The notes under the pieces: generated by a model
What the model saw: only the letters and a program-made list of their open reading frames with translations
What the model was told of the DNA's origin: nothing
Databases searched by the model: none
Source of the DNA: Rebecca billardiae RCC1528
Lineage: Eukaryota > Haptophyta
Assembly (NCBI GenBank): GCA_965240325.2
Contig: OZ251226.1
Location: 434,001 to 498,000, forward strand
Length of the DNA stretch: 64,000 nucleotides
Reading direction: 5' to 3'
Translations under genes and position numbers: made by a program
Shown: piece by piece, positions 26,721 through 36,374 of the stretch
Layout of the letters: every line of letters starts with the position of its first letter
Numbering within the stretch: the first letter of the stretch is position 1

Positions 26721-27160
26721 ATTGGGAGGTGGTCGGATGCGCGACATTTCTCGTTGAAGTCATCAATCGTGAATCGGGGGTCCGGGAAGGGATTCTGCTG
26801 CATGGTCCGCTTGGTTGACTTTGGCTCGGGGCCAAGACGTAACGGAGCTGGGGGGGATGGACCGGAGCTGGAGCCCCCACACTCCCCAGTGGCAGCCGCC
26901 CCCGCCACTCCCCAGACTCCGTTAGTCGTTACGTAATAATACGTAGTCTTTGCCCCGAGCCGAAGTCAACCAAGCGGACCATCGGCATGCACTCAGCACA
27001 GAGCACTATGCAGCAGAGTCCCTTCCGACCCCCGATTCAGACTATATATTGATGATGAATGACTCAAGGGCGGTCTTCGTCCATCAATCAATTCGTGAAC
27101 GAGGAATCATGGAGAATTAGGAAATGTCGCGCAGCATCTCCTACCACCTCGGCCCAATGC
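26721..27160. repeat. Long imperfect inverted repeat (fold-back element)
   Basis: The left arm at about 26721-26850 pairs with the right arm at about 26920-27160. Matching blocks include GGTCCGCTTGGTTGACTT at 26804 against its complement at 26967, GGGATTCTGCTGCAT against its complement near 27008, and GCGCGACATTTC at 26739 against its complement at 27123. About 60-70 bp of G-rich sequence separates the innermost pairs. The outer left edge begins with the same AAAATAGAGTCTGAACC word as copy A, in the opposite direction. No ORF of note is present. Confidence 0.85.
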
Positions 27161-27675
27161 CGATGGCCCAATGCGGCCCATTCGGATTGGCCAATTAAGC
27201 TTTATTGATTATATATATATATATATGGATTATTAATATATGCGCGGAACTGGCGTGCCTGGCGCGCGTGCCAGCCGAGCAGTGCCAGCGTCACACGCCG
27301 CCTGACACGGCGGGCACAAGCCACAATGCTCACGCAGCCTGCGCGGACGTGCACTCACTGCAGGTCGGGCTCCGACCCGAGCACGGCAGTCGCGCGCCCT
27401 GCCGGCTGCCGGCACGGGCCGCCGCTGCCCGCTTGCCGCACATGAAAGGCAAGTGCCGGGACCTGCTGGCACGACGGGCAGCCGCAGCGACGACGACGAC
27501 GGCCCCGGCCGGAAGCGGCGGAGCGCTCCGCGCGTGCTAGTACGCGTGTGCGTCAGCCGGGTCGATGGACAAACAATGATGGGCGCGTGGGGCCATGCAC
27601 ATGCGCCGAGACAGGCCGAGCCTGGTTGGAGGACGGGCAGGCAGACGGGCGGTGCGATCGACCACCCCGGTCCGA
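27161..27675. other. Intergenic with a short TA microsatellite
   Basis: A (TA)n run lies at about 27212-27225. The rest is GC-rich with no convincing ORF. It forms the 3' flank of the receptor-like gene that ends at 27676. Confidence 0.6.
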
Positions 27676-30600
27676 TCACACGCCGAGGCCGGTCGTGCGC
27701 CGGCGCGACACGAGCTCATCCTCGGCCAAGTCGAGGTCGACGTCCGACGGCCGTGCGTCCGCGCTGAAGTCCCAGTCAGCCTCCGCCCGTCGGGCCGAGG
27801 GTCGCTGCGAGCCGTCCGCCTCGCTGAGCGGCGCCTCGGAGTAGGCCCACGAGCGGTCGCTCTTGCCACCCGACGGGCGCGGGTCACGACTGCTGCCGCC
27901 GGCGTCGTCCGCCTCCGAGTAGGCCCACGAGCGGTCGGTCTTTCCGCCCGAGCGGCGAGACTCGCGGGCGCTGCCGGCGGCGTCGCCCGAGCGGCGCGGG
28001 TCGCGGCTGCTGCCGCCGGCGTCGTCGGCCTCGGAGTAGGCCCACGAGCGGTCGGTCTTACCCGCGGACTGCCGGCTTCGCCGCGAGCGCGCCGCGTCCT
28101 CGTCCTCCTCCTCCTCCGCCCCCTCCGAGTAGGCCCACGAGCGGTCGGTCTTGCCGTCCGCGGTGTGCCGCGCCGGCCGCTTGCCTGACGCCGCGCTGCG
28201 CTCGCTCTCCGCCTCTTCTGAGAACTGCCACGAGCGGTCGGTCTTGTCGCCGCCGCCCTCGCTGTACGCCCACGAGCGGTCGGACTTGCGCGGGCCGCCG
28301 CCGCCGTCGTCCTCCTCCTCCACGCCGAACGCGTCCGAGTACGCGAGCGAGCGGTTCGTCGAGTCGCCGCCGTAGCCCCAGGACGCGTCCGACTTGGCGT
28401 CGGTCGGCCGAGCGGGGCGCGCGGAGCGGCCGCCCTGCGCGGCGCCGCGCGGCGAGGCGGTGGTGGAGCGGCGCCAGATGAAGTCGGCGTCGTCCATCAG
28501 GAAGTCGTCGAGCGCGTCCTGCGCCTCGTCCAGCTCCTCCTCCGTCAGGTCGGTGCCCTTGGGCGGCGCGCGCGGGCTGCGCGCCTTTGGCGGCGGCCGC
28601 GTCGCCATCGGCGTCTCGTCGTGGGCGCCAAGCCCGCAGCAGCGGAGCAGCAGCGCGGCGCACGGCGCGAAGAGGGTGGAGAGCTTCTCGGGCAGGAGGA
28701 GCGCGAGGAACGGGAGGAGCGCGATGATGAGGAAGACGATGCACAGCATCAGCGAGTCCGCGCTCACCGCCGCCGAGTCGCCCGCGCGCACGGCGAGCCC
28801 GCCCGCGAGCAGCAGGCAGATGCACACGTTGCAGACCTGCGCAAAGCGCTGCTCGACCGCGCCCTGGTAGGGGTGGTTGGTGGCGACGAGGAGGGTGTAC
28901 ACGATGGCGATGCACAGCCCGAGCACGATCTGCGTCATCGTGCCCGGCGCGATCACGCACACCACCGCGATCAGCAGCACCTTGCGCACCGTGTCCACCA
29001 GCTCCCACCACCAGTACTCGGGCTTGAAGGACGCGTAGATGAAGCCGCACGCCTTGGCCGTGTTCTCGTCCGTCAGCCGGCCCTTGCGCGAGTTGGGGCC
29101 GCCGTCGGTGATGGCGAGCGCGGCGGTGACGCGGTCCTTGCGGTAGACCACCGCGAGGAACGCGCCGCCGAGGTGGTCGAGCATCGGCTTCTGCGTCGAC
29201 TGCTGCTTCTCGAACGCGTGGAAGAGCTCGGAGTTGCGCCGGTGCCGCTCGGACGACGAGCCGATGCCCTTGGACATGAGGCCGCGCAGCGCGTCCTCGT
29301 GCGACTCCCACGGCAGCTCGGGCCAGCGCTGCGCGCGCAGGAGGGAGAAGGTGAGGAAGAGGGGCATGCCTACCATGTACGTGATGCCGAAGACCAGCCC
29401 GAACGCCGCGAAGATCCACCACATGTCCGTGCCGCACTGGACGGAGAAGTCGGCGCGCATGAAGGACGCCTGCCCCAGGTCGTAGCACGTGTACAGCTGC
29501 AGAAAGACGATCGCCATCAGCGGGAGGAAGACGAAGACGATGACGAGGCGCGCGGTGTTGAGCATCGCGTCGAAGCGGAACGACGTGCGCGGGTCGCAAT
29601 TCATCGACTCGTACTTCCACCCGCGCAGCGTGCACGCGATCGCCACGATGAAGAGCACCTCGAGCAGCGCAAAGCGCGAGAAGAAGTTGTTGAGCGCGAG
29701 GAAGCACGAGAGCGGCAGGATGTAGATCTGGCCGGTGAGGATCTGCAGCGGGTAGATGAGGTAGCCGAGGCAGGGCCACGCGACGGCGTAGCACCCGAGC
29801 GTGCCGAGGATGCACAGGTACACGAAGAGGATCTTGCACAGCTCGACGCGCCGCCACTTGGGCGGCGGCGGCGCGTCCGGATCGTAGACGGTGACCGGCG
29901 CGGCCGCCTTCTCGCGCAACCGGCTCTCCTCCTCCTCGTCGTCGTCGGCGTTGGAGGCGACGATCCAGCAGCCGCAGCGGCAGAGCAGCGCGACGATCAG
30001 GATCACCGCGACCAGCACCGCCATCAGCGCCGAGAGCTGCAGCTCGAGCGCGAGCGGGCCGCAGCTGACGCACTCTCCCGAGATGGCCTCGTAGGTGGCG
30101 CCTGGGCAGACCTCGCACAGCGGGCCGGTGCGCCCGCCGGCGCACTTGGAGTCGAGGCCGCCCTCGCACGCCCACGGGTCCATGCAGCGGTAGAAGATGG
30201 TGCCGGCGAGGAAGCGCGACGTCTCGGGGTCGCCGTCGTCCACGCGGCGGAAGTCCTCCTCGATCGGCCACGTCCAGTAGCCCGCGCCCGCGCCGTTGAA
30301 CACGCCGTCGGTGCAGTCGCCGCCCTCGCCGTCGCTCGCCGCGCCGCACGGGTAGCACGAGGAGGAGCCCGAGAGCGAGAAGGTGTTCGCGACGCACCAC
30401 TCGGAGCACACCTCCGCGCCGTACCCCGGGTTGAAGTACCCCGCGGGGCACGGCAGGCAGTACGAGCCGGGCGGCGCCTCGCGGTAGTAGCCGGGCTCGC
30501 ACTTGCCGCAGTCGTCCGACGACGTCTCGTTCTTGTAGTACCCGACCTCGCACTCGGAGCACGTGCCGCTGGTCGCGTTGTACTCGGTGCCCGCGGGGCA

Positions 30601-31632
30601 CGCGCACTCGCCGTCCTTGTCCAGGTCGTACTCCTCGTCGCCGCACACGCACTCCGCGAGCGACGAGAGCCCGACGGCGTCCGCGCCGATCTGGCCGCGC
30701 AGCGACGTGTGGCAGTCGAGGCAGAACGAGTTGCCGAGCGTGCTCTTGTACTTGTCGCGCGGGCACGGGTCGCAGCGGCCGTCGACGATGTCGTACTGCG
30801 AGCCGGGCGGGCAGAGGCACGTCGCGCTGCTGCCGTCGCCGCTGAGCACGCGCTCGAAGCTCGTGTGCGCGCACACGCACTGCTCGAAGCCGGTTGCGCC
30901 CGTCTCGTGCGTCGTCAGGTGCGGGTCCGCGTCGCTGCACGGCTCGCACTGGTGGTTGACGTTGGGCTCGGTGGCGTACGAGCCGAGCGGGCAGGCGCAG
31001 CAGGCCATGCAGTCGGGGCAGAAGTGGTGCCCCGCGGGGCACAGGCACGACACGTCCGTCTCGTTCGCCACGCGCAAGAAGCCGTCGTTGATGCACACGC
31101 ACTCGTCGACGCTCGTCGCGCCCACCGTCTCCGTCGTGAGCCGCGGGTCGAAGTCGGCGCACGCGCGGCAGAACGAGATCTCGCCGGGCGGGTGGTACGC
31201 GTACGTGCCCACCGGGCACTGCACGCACAGCCCGTCCACGAACGCGCGGTCTTCCGGGCACGGCGGCGGGCTCGGCGGCGGCGGCGTGGGCGGCGGGCCG
31301 GGCGGATCCGGCGGCGGCGACGGCGGCTCTGGCGGCGGGCTCGGGGGCGGCGGGCTCGGCGGCGGCGTGGGCGGCGGCGGGACGGGCGGCGCGCCCGGCG
31401 GGAGCGGCGGCGGCTTCGGACCCGGCGGCGGCGACGGCGGCGACGATGGCAGCGGCGGCGGCGTGGGCGGCGTGCTGGGCGGCTCGCTCGGCGGCGTGGA
31501 CGGCGGCTCGCTCGGCGGCGCGGCTGGCGGCGAGCCCGGCGGCGGGGCGGGGTTCGTGGCGCCCACGAGCGGCGCGGTGGCGCACAGAAGCGCGAGCGCG
31601 GCGAAGAGCGCGGCGCGCCCACGGCTGCGCAT
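27676..31632 (-). CDS. Cys-rich, multi-pass TRP-like membrane protein with SWAYSE repeats
   Basis: The protein has 1318 residues. The ATG at 31632 was chosen because a signal peptide follows at once (MRSRGRAALFAALALLCATA). Next come a Pro-rich stalk (~25-120) and several Cys-rich modules of the GCC2/GCC3 (ephrin-receptor-like) type, such as CPVGTYAY, CPAGTEYNATSGTCSECEVG and CEPGYYREAPPGSYCLPCP. About eight hydrophobic helices follow, starting with LSALMAVLVAVILIVALLC, in the layout of TRP-like ectodomain-channel proteins of algae and oomycetes. The cytoplasmic tail holds about eight copies of a (K/T)(S/T)DRSWAYSE motif. The last copies sit in an ~80-bp DNA repeat at 27840-28070. A sensory or ion-transport role is inferred. 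It is divergent from the PLP protein gene. Confidence 0.82.
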   Translation of the reverse strand: MRSRGRAALFAALALLCATAPLVGATNPAPPPGSPPAAPPSEPPSTPPSEPPSTPPTPPPLPSSPPSPPPGPKPPPLPPGAPPVPPPPTPPPSPPPPSPPPEPPSPPPDPPGPPPTPPPPSPPPCPEDRAFVDGLCVQCPVGTYAYHPPGEISFCRACADFDPRLTTETVGATSVDECVCINDGFLRVANETDVSCLCPAGHHFCPDCMACCACPLGSYATEPNVNHQCEPCSDADPHLTTHETGATGFEQCVCAHTSFERVLSGDGSSATCLCPPGSQYDIVDGRCDPCPRDKYKSTLGNSFCLDCHTSLRGQIGADAVGLSSLAECVCGDEEYDLDKDGECACPAGTEYNATSGTCSECEVGYYKNETSSDDCGKCEPGYYREAPPGSYCLPCPAGYFNPGYGAEVCSEWCVANTFSLSGSSSCYPCGAASDGEGGDCTDGVFNGAGAGYWTWPIEEDFRRVDDGDPETSRFLAGTIFYRCMDPWACEGGLDSKCAGGRTGPLCEVCPGATYEAISGECVSCGPLALELQLSALMAVLVAVILIVALLCRCGCWIVASNADDDEEEESRLREKAAAPVTVYDPDAPPPPKWRRVELCKILFVYLCILGTLGCYAVAWPCLGYLIYPLQILTGQIYILPLSCFLALNNFFSRFALLEVLFIVAIACTLRGWKYESMNCDPRTSFRFDAMLNTARLVIVFVFLPLMAIVFLQLYTCYDLGQASFMRADFSVQCGTDMWWIFAAFGLVFGITYMVGMPLFLTFSLLRAQRWPELPWESHEDALRGLMSKGIGSSSERHRRNSELFHAFEKQQSTQKPMLDHLGGAFLAVVYRKDRVTAALAITDGGPNSRKGRLTDENTAKACGFIYASFKPEYWWWELVDTVRKVLLIAVVCVIAPGTMTQIVLGLCIAIVYTLLVATNHPYQGAVEQRFAQVCNVCICLLLAGGLAVRAGDSAAVSADSLMLCIVFLIIALLPFLALLLPEKLSTLFAPCAALLLRCCGLGAHDETPMATRPPPKARSPRAPPKGTDLTEEELDEAQDALDDFLMDDADFIWRRSTTASPRGAAQGGRSARPARPTDAKSDASWGYGGDSTNRSLAYSDAFGVEEEDDGGGGPRKSDRSWAYSEGGGDKTDRSWQFSEEAESERSAASGKRPARHTADGKTDRSWAYSEGAEEEEDEDAARSRRSRQSAGKTDRSWAYSEADDAGGSSRDPRRSGDAAGSARESRRSGGKTDRSWAYSEADDAGGSSRDPRPSGGKSDRSWAYSEAPLSEADGSQRPSARRAEADWDFSADARPSDVDLDLAEDELVSRRRTTGLGV
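27840..28300 (-). repeat. Coding repeats of the SWAYSE tail
   Basis: The complement of GATCGGTC-like words, seen on the plus strand as GTAGGCCCACGAGCGGTC, recurs at about 27841, 27918, 28035 and 28128, with variants near 28220, 28262 and beyond. Each encodes DRSWAYSE. Two copies share the longer unit ending in DDAGGSSRDP. The Ser- and Tyr-rich units look like candidate phosphorylation sites. Confidence 0.8.
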
Positions 31633-32059
31633 GGCGGCGAGCTGCCTAGGCGATGCCGCCGCGCGAAGCTCCTCCTCCTGCAAGGGGGCAGCAGCAGGCA
31701 GCAGCCGTGGCCTCGCCGATCCTCTTAGGCCGCGGGCCTTTAACCAACCCGTTGGCGGCCTATTCAGCGTTCCAGATTTGGCGCGGGCGCCAGCCAATGG
31801 CGCAACGACCTTCGGGCCCACTTGTTGGAATTGATCGCTGGCCACTAACTAGCGCACGCACGATGATCTCATTAGTATTTGCGAGGATGAAACCGCTGCC
31901 TCCGGACTCCAACCGTGGACGGCTCCGGACGCACTGGGCAGGCGTGACCGCGTGACACTGCACAGGTCTGCAGGGGACACCAGCGAACAAGGGAGGGCCT
32001 GGCCGCAGCAGCCTGGCGGGCAGCGGCACCAGGCCTTCGCGAGAAGTGAAATCTGCACG
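31633..32059. promoter_or_regulatory. Divergent promoter region, receptor-like and PLP-protein genes
   Basis: The 427 bp between outward-facing start codons include an AT-richer core near 31745-31880. No named element was recognised. Confidence 0.45.
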
Positions 32060-32932
32060 ATGGCCGGCGGTGTTGCGAGCCCGGCGCAGGCGGCGCTCCT
32101 CGTCGCGCTGGGGGTGGTGGCGGCGGTGGCGCTGCACCGCGCGCTGCGCACAGCGCGGGACAGGCGCTGTGCGCAGCCGCAGCCCGCCCCGGCGCCCCCC
32201 GCGGCAAATCCCACGCCCGCGGCTCCCCCTGGCAGCATCGCGGCCGCCCTCGCCGACGTGCGCGCGCGGATCGCCGCGCTCACCGCCGAGCTCGGCCGCG
32301 CTCGGCCGCCTCTGCTCGTCGCGGTGAGCAAGACGAAGCCCGCGGAGCTCCTCCGCGAGGCGTACGACGCCGGCCAGCGCACCTTCGGCGAGAACTACGT
32401 GCAGGAGCTCGTGGACAAGGCGCCCGAGCTGCCGGCCGACTGCGCGTGGCACTTCATCGGCCACCTGCAGTCAAACAAGGCGCGCGTGCTGTGCGCGGTG
32501 CCCAACCTGGCGCGCGTGGAGAGCGTCGACTCGGAGAAGATCGCCAACGCGCTCGACAAGGCGTGCGCCGCGCGCGCCCAGCCGCTCAGCGTGCTCGTGC
32601 AGGTCAACTCGAGCGGCGAGGACTCCAAGTACGGCATCGAGCCTGCGCGCGCGGCGGCGCTCGTCCGGCACGTGCGCGAGCGCTGCCCGCACCTGCGCTG
32701 CGACGGGCTGATGACGATCGGCGCGCTGGACTACTCGCCCAGCCCGGAGTGCCTGCGCCGCATGCTCGCCTGCCGCGCCGCGGTCGCCTCCGAGCTCGGC
32801 CTCGACGAGGCCTCCCTCGAGCTCTCGATGGGGATGAGCGCCGACTACGAGTCCGCCATCCGGCTGGGCTCGACCAGCGTGCGCGTCGGCTCGACCATCT
32901 TCGGCGCGCGCGCGCAGAAGCAGCCGCGGTGA
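32060..32932 (+). CDS. PLPBP: PLP-binding YggS/PROSC family protein
   Basis: The protein has 290 residues from the ATG at 32060. After ~60 N-terminal residues the fold-type III PLP protein begins. The PLP Lys lies in LLVAVSKTKP. RTFGENYVQELVDKA and WHFIGHLQSNKAR are family signatures, followed by SVDSEKIANAL, VLVQVNSSGEDSKYGI, MTIGALD, LSMGMSADYESAIRLGST and VRVGSTIFGAR. These proteins maintain pyridoxal-phosphate balance and have no known catalytic reaction. The N-terminus (ALLVALGVVAAVALHRAL) adds a hydrophobic helix absent from bacterial YggS, which suggests membrane anchoring or organelle targeting. No intron is needed. Confidence 0.93.
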   Translation: MAGGVASPAQAALLVALGVVAAVALHRALRTARDRRCAQPQPAPAPPAANPTPAAPPGSIAAALADVRARIAALTAELGRARPPLLVAVSKTKPAELLREAYDAGQRTFGENYVQELVDKAPELPADCAWHFIGHLQSNKARVLCAVPNLARVESVDSEKIANALDKACAARAQPLSVLVQVNSSGEDSKYGIEPARAAALVRHVRERCPHLRCDGLMTIGALDYSPSPECLRRMLACRAAVASELGLDEASLELSMGMSADYESAIRLGSTSVRVGSTIFGARAQKQPR

Positions 32933-33744
32933 TCCGAGTGGCCGGGGCGACCGGGGCCGCCGCGCGCTGCGCAAGCAGGGCGCAGCATCTTGGAACGCGC
33001 GCCCGCACCGAACTATCATGCGTGATGTCTAACCGCGGCACTGCTGCCTGCCAGCGGGCAGGCACCGATTGATATCCGCGCGGCGACCGTCAAGGCCGTC
33101 AACGAGTCAACGACAACGTGAACGTGATAAACGTGTCTGACGTGCCATCAATTCCAGCTGACACATACATGACGACAGCGCACTCATCAGGCGTCACTGA
33201 GTCAAGCGTGAAGCGGCGGTTTCGAGTGGCTCCGGCTCCGCCGCCTCCCGGCCCGGACTGCGCTGACCCGCAGCCCCAGGCCCGGCGCAGCTCCGTTATT
33301 ACTCGATCGAATCTTCGGGGCCCGACTCCCGAGCCGTTGAAGTCAACCAGCACTGAGGCCAAGCCGTCGGACCCTGCAGCAGAGTCGGCTCCGGTCCGAC
33401 CGCGTCGGTCCGGGACGTCCAGGACAGGGAGGGGTGCATTCAGACTCTCTGGGGCCGGGTCTGGGGGGGCTCCCCCCAGGCCCAGCCGATCGAAGCATTT
33501 CTATGTGTCTGCGGCACCCTGAGCCTGACGCTTGCCCGTCGCATACTACCACGTCGTTAAATATATCTAGATATATATGTAAAAATTATTACTACTACCC
33601 AGGGTCCCTTAACAGAATAACTTAACTACTCCGAGACTTAATTCAGCACCTTACAACTACAGTAACAGTCGTCCGGGAGCGCCGTCCGGACGTACCTGTA
33701 TACATATGTGCGAAAATGTTACCCCGGCAGACTGGGTGGTATTT
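32933..33744. other. Intergenic, no gene seen
   Basis: A GC-rich stretch near 33220-33500 gives way to AT-rich DNA from 33550, including a TATATATCTAGATATATA-like palindromic run. The part at 33668-33744 matches the outer flank of dispersed copy A (shared words CATATG followed by GCGAAAAT). Confidence 0.6.
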
Positions 33745-34046
33745 AGTTATGGCCCGCGGTGCAGGGCGGAGCGCGTAGCGTGGAGCCCCGCCGGGGGCCC
33801 TCACTACGTTGTCAAAAAGATCTTTTGATCAAAGAAAAGGGGACGGGGGACGATTTTGAGGGCTGTTGGAGGGTGAGTTTTCGCTTTTTCGAGGGGTTCA
33901 TTCGCCCATTGCTCTGCATTAGCAAGACGCGATTGACGAAATAAGCGCGCCCACGCCATTCCGCATAAGTCGATGGACGGACGTGCATTTGTCAGTATAT
34001 CTGGGTGAACGAATCTGCGATTTGTTGTAAATCTTCATAGCATATT

Positions 34047-34094
34047 GCCAAATAGGACGAGGACCCAAGCGCTTGGGTCCTCGTCCTATTTGGC
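34047..34094. repeat. Perfect 48-nt palindrome
   Basis: Two 24-nt arms abut without a spacer: GCCAAATAGGACGAGGACCC then AAGC, followed exactly by the reverse complement. Every base pairs. It lies inside the 4.4-kb element about 300 bp from its left end, in AT-rich DNA. Confidence 0.97.
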
Positions 34095-34619
34095 GCGTGG
34101 GTGCGGGCTGAGGGCTCCTGGCAAAAAGTCTTCGTCAAGTACTCAACTTTACTAACGACGAACCTTTGCGCGCTGCCAAATTACTCAACTTTACACCTAA
34201 CAATGACCCCAGTGGGCGGAAATGGCCATATCTCCCGGAGATCGGGAGTACTCACACGTGTGAGTCATGTTTCGTCCTTTTTTCCGAGACGTTGATTGGT
34301 CAAACGCTCAGCATTCTATGTCCACAATTCCATATCGACACAACACAACTCCTACCAACCTGTGTCACTAAAAACCTTGGGTTAGCTGCACAACGACCAA
34401 TCAGCGCGCAGCGAGCGGAGAGACTCGAAACCCGAGATTCACTCACGCGCATTTACTATGATGTTTGCTCTTCGCCCATGCCAACTTTGCTATTGACAAA
34501 AACGCGCAGCGGCTTGGTTACGACCCATAGAAATCTAGACGACCACCAATCAGCACACAGCAAACGAGACAACCTTCACTTTCGAGCGGGCGAAAGGAGC
34601 TTTGCCTTCAACCCGCAGG

Positions 34620-35870
34620 CATATGCGTTCTCGCTGGCACGCGGCGCGCGCTGCCGCTCGCCGCCGCTGCGCTCGATGCGAGCGCGGCCGCCGCCGCGGC
34701 AGCGCGCGGGCCGGGCGGCTGCGAGGACCCGGGCGCGCTCGTGCGCAAGCGGCGGCGCCCGGTGGGCGGCGCGGCGGCGCCCGCCGACGCGCACGGCAAG
34801 AGCGAAGGCTGCGGTGCGCTGAGTGACGCCGAGGTGGAGGCCGCGGCCAGCGAGCTCGCGCGGCCCAGCGCGCGCGCGGTGCGGCTCGGGCTGGGGCACG
34901 AGGCGCGGACGGCGGCGCGCTCGGCGGCACCGGCGCGCTGGATGCGCTCGCCTGCCCGCTCGCGCGGCACGCGGCTGCGAGGCGCAGCGCGAGCCGCCGG
35001 GCTAGGCCGCGTGCGCCGAGGCGGGCGAGACGCTCGGCGTGCTCGGCGGCGCGCTCGGCATCACGGCGCGCTGCTGGCGGCGCTGCTCGCGTGCCCTTCC
35101 ATCGTCTCGCTCGCCACATCCGCCGCGACGGAGCAGTCCAGCAGCAGCACCGTTTCCGGCATGCGCACGCTGGCGCTCGCGCACGCCAACTGCGAGTGCG
35201 GAGGCGCTGGGCGCCGAGCTGGCGAAGCGCGGCGCCGAGCTCGACGCGCTGCGCGACGCGGCGACGGACGCGCTGCCGCTGGGCGCGCGTGGCGCCCTCG
35301 TCGCGACGCCCCGTGCAGCAGCTCGAGCAGCCAGCTGTGGAGTAGACGGCCGTCGAGGCGATCGGCGCCGGGTGCCAGCGCGCACGGGCTCAGCCCGTGC
35401 CGCTGGCTCGGGCCGCCGCAGCCGTCTTCGAGGCCGACGCGGCGGAGGAGGCGGCGGGCGAGCTGACGGCGGCGCGGTCCGGCGGTGGAGCAGGCGCGCA
35501 CGCGCGGCGGCAGGCGCGACGCGCCGCTCGCCTCGTTCCACCCCGAGCTCCGCTCGGTCTCGGTGCGCGGCTGCCGGTAGCGCAGGCCGGGGCAGCACTG
35601 CGTGGCGCGCGCTCTCGCTCCGTCTGCCGGCACGAGGTGCGCCGGCTGAGTGAGCGACCAGCGGCCCGTCGTCGAGCGCATGGCGCCGCGCGAGCACCTC
35701 AAGCAGACTGTGCGCCCGCACGCGCGCACGCGCCGGCCCGCGCCGCGCGGCGCCTATCGCCCTGCCTGCGCGCGCGCGCCGCCCCGCGGCGGCCGCTTCC
35801 CCGCGCGGCGGCCCGCCGGCGACAGTCCTCGGCCCGCCGGCCCGGTGGGCGGCAACTGAGTTGTGGCGGT
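34620..35870 (+). pseudogene. GC-rich, frame-broken gene-like segment inside the TIR element
   Basis: Composition jumps to that of the coding regions. Plus-strand frames give short protein-like runs, such as DPGALVRKRRRPVGG, SDAEVEAAASELARPSARAV and GAELAKRGAELDALRDAA, but they shift frame and hit stops. It may be a captured and decayed host gene fragment. No family was recognised, and the minus strand is not excluded. Confidence 0.35.
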
Positions 35871-35945
35871 GGCAGCTCCGAGGCGAACGAACTGTTACAC
35901 ATGATGATTGTCCGACTGAGACAGCACTCAGCAGCCGACGGAGGG

Positions 35946-36374
35946 TGCACCGCGGGCCCCTAACTGCGTTGGTTCTACGGAAGGACCGCGGAACGCGGTC
36001 ATATACAAAATAGAGTATGAACCTATAGATTGGAGGCGCGAGTGGCTGATTATCCACCTGGCCGTCGTAATATGATGAGTAAACATCGTCCTGGGGAGCT
36101 CTCCAATGGAGTGAACTCCAAGCGGGACCGCCTGGGGACCGGCCCGACCGGGGTGGTCTGCTAGGAGCTATTCGGTAGATCATCAGAGGCGGCGATCTCG
36201 CCGATTGCAGTGTCAAGATGTAACGCTCCAGTGACCGGACTGGTGGGGGGGGTGGACCGAAGCCGGAGCCTGCTAGTATTATTAAATGATGAATATCAGT
36301 CACATGTGCGTAGTATGACCGCGTTCCGCGGTCCTCTTCCGTCAGAACCAACGTAGTTGGGGGCCCGCGATGCA
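35946..36374 (+). mobile_element. Nested 429-bp inverted-repeat element
   Basis: The ends are ~58-bp inverted arms: TGCACCGCGGGCCCC onward at 35946-36003, and the complement at 36314-36374. Paired words include GGACCGCGGAACGCGGTCAT and AACCAACG. The interior at 36008-36245 is the plus-strand copy B of the element at 26388-26612. No ORF of interest is present. It sits within the larger 4.4-kb element. Confidence 0.85.

Noticed and set aside
28058-31728. Long ORFs in other frames over the receptor-like gene (minus 28058-31585 and plus 28621-31728)
   Set aside because: Only the frame of 27676-31632 gives a signal peptide, Cys-rich modules and membrane helices; the others are Arg/Ala shadows.
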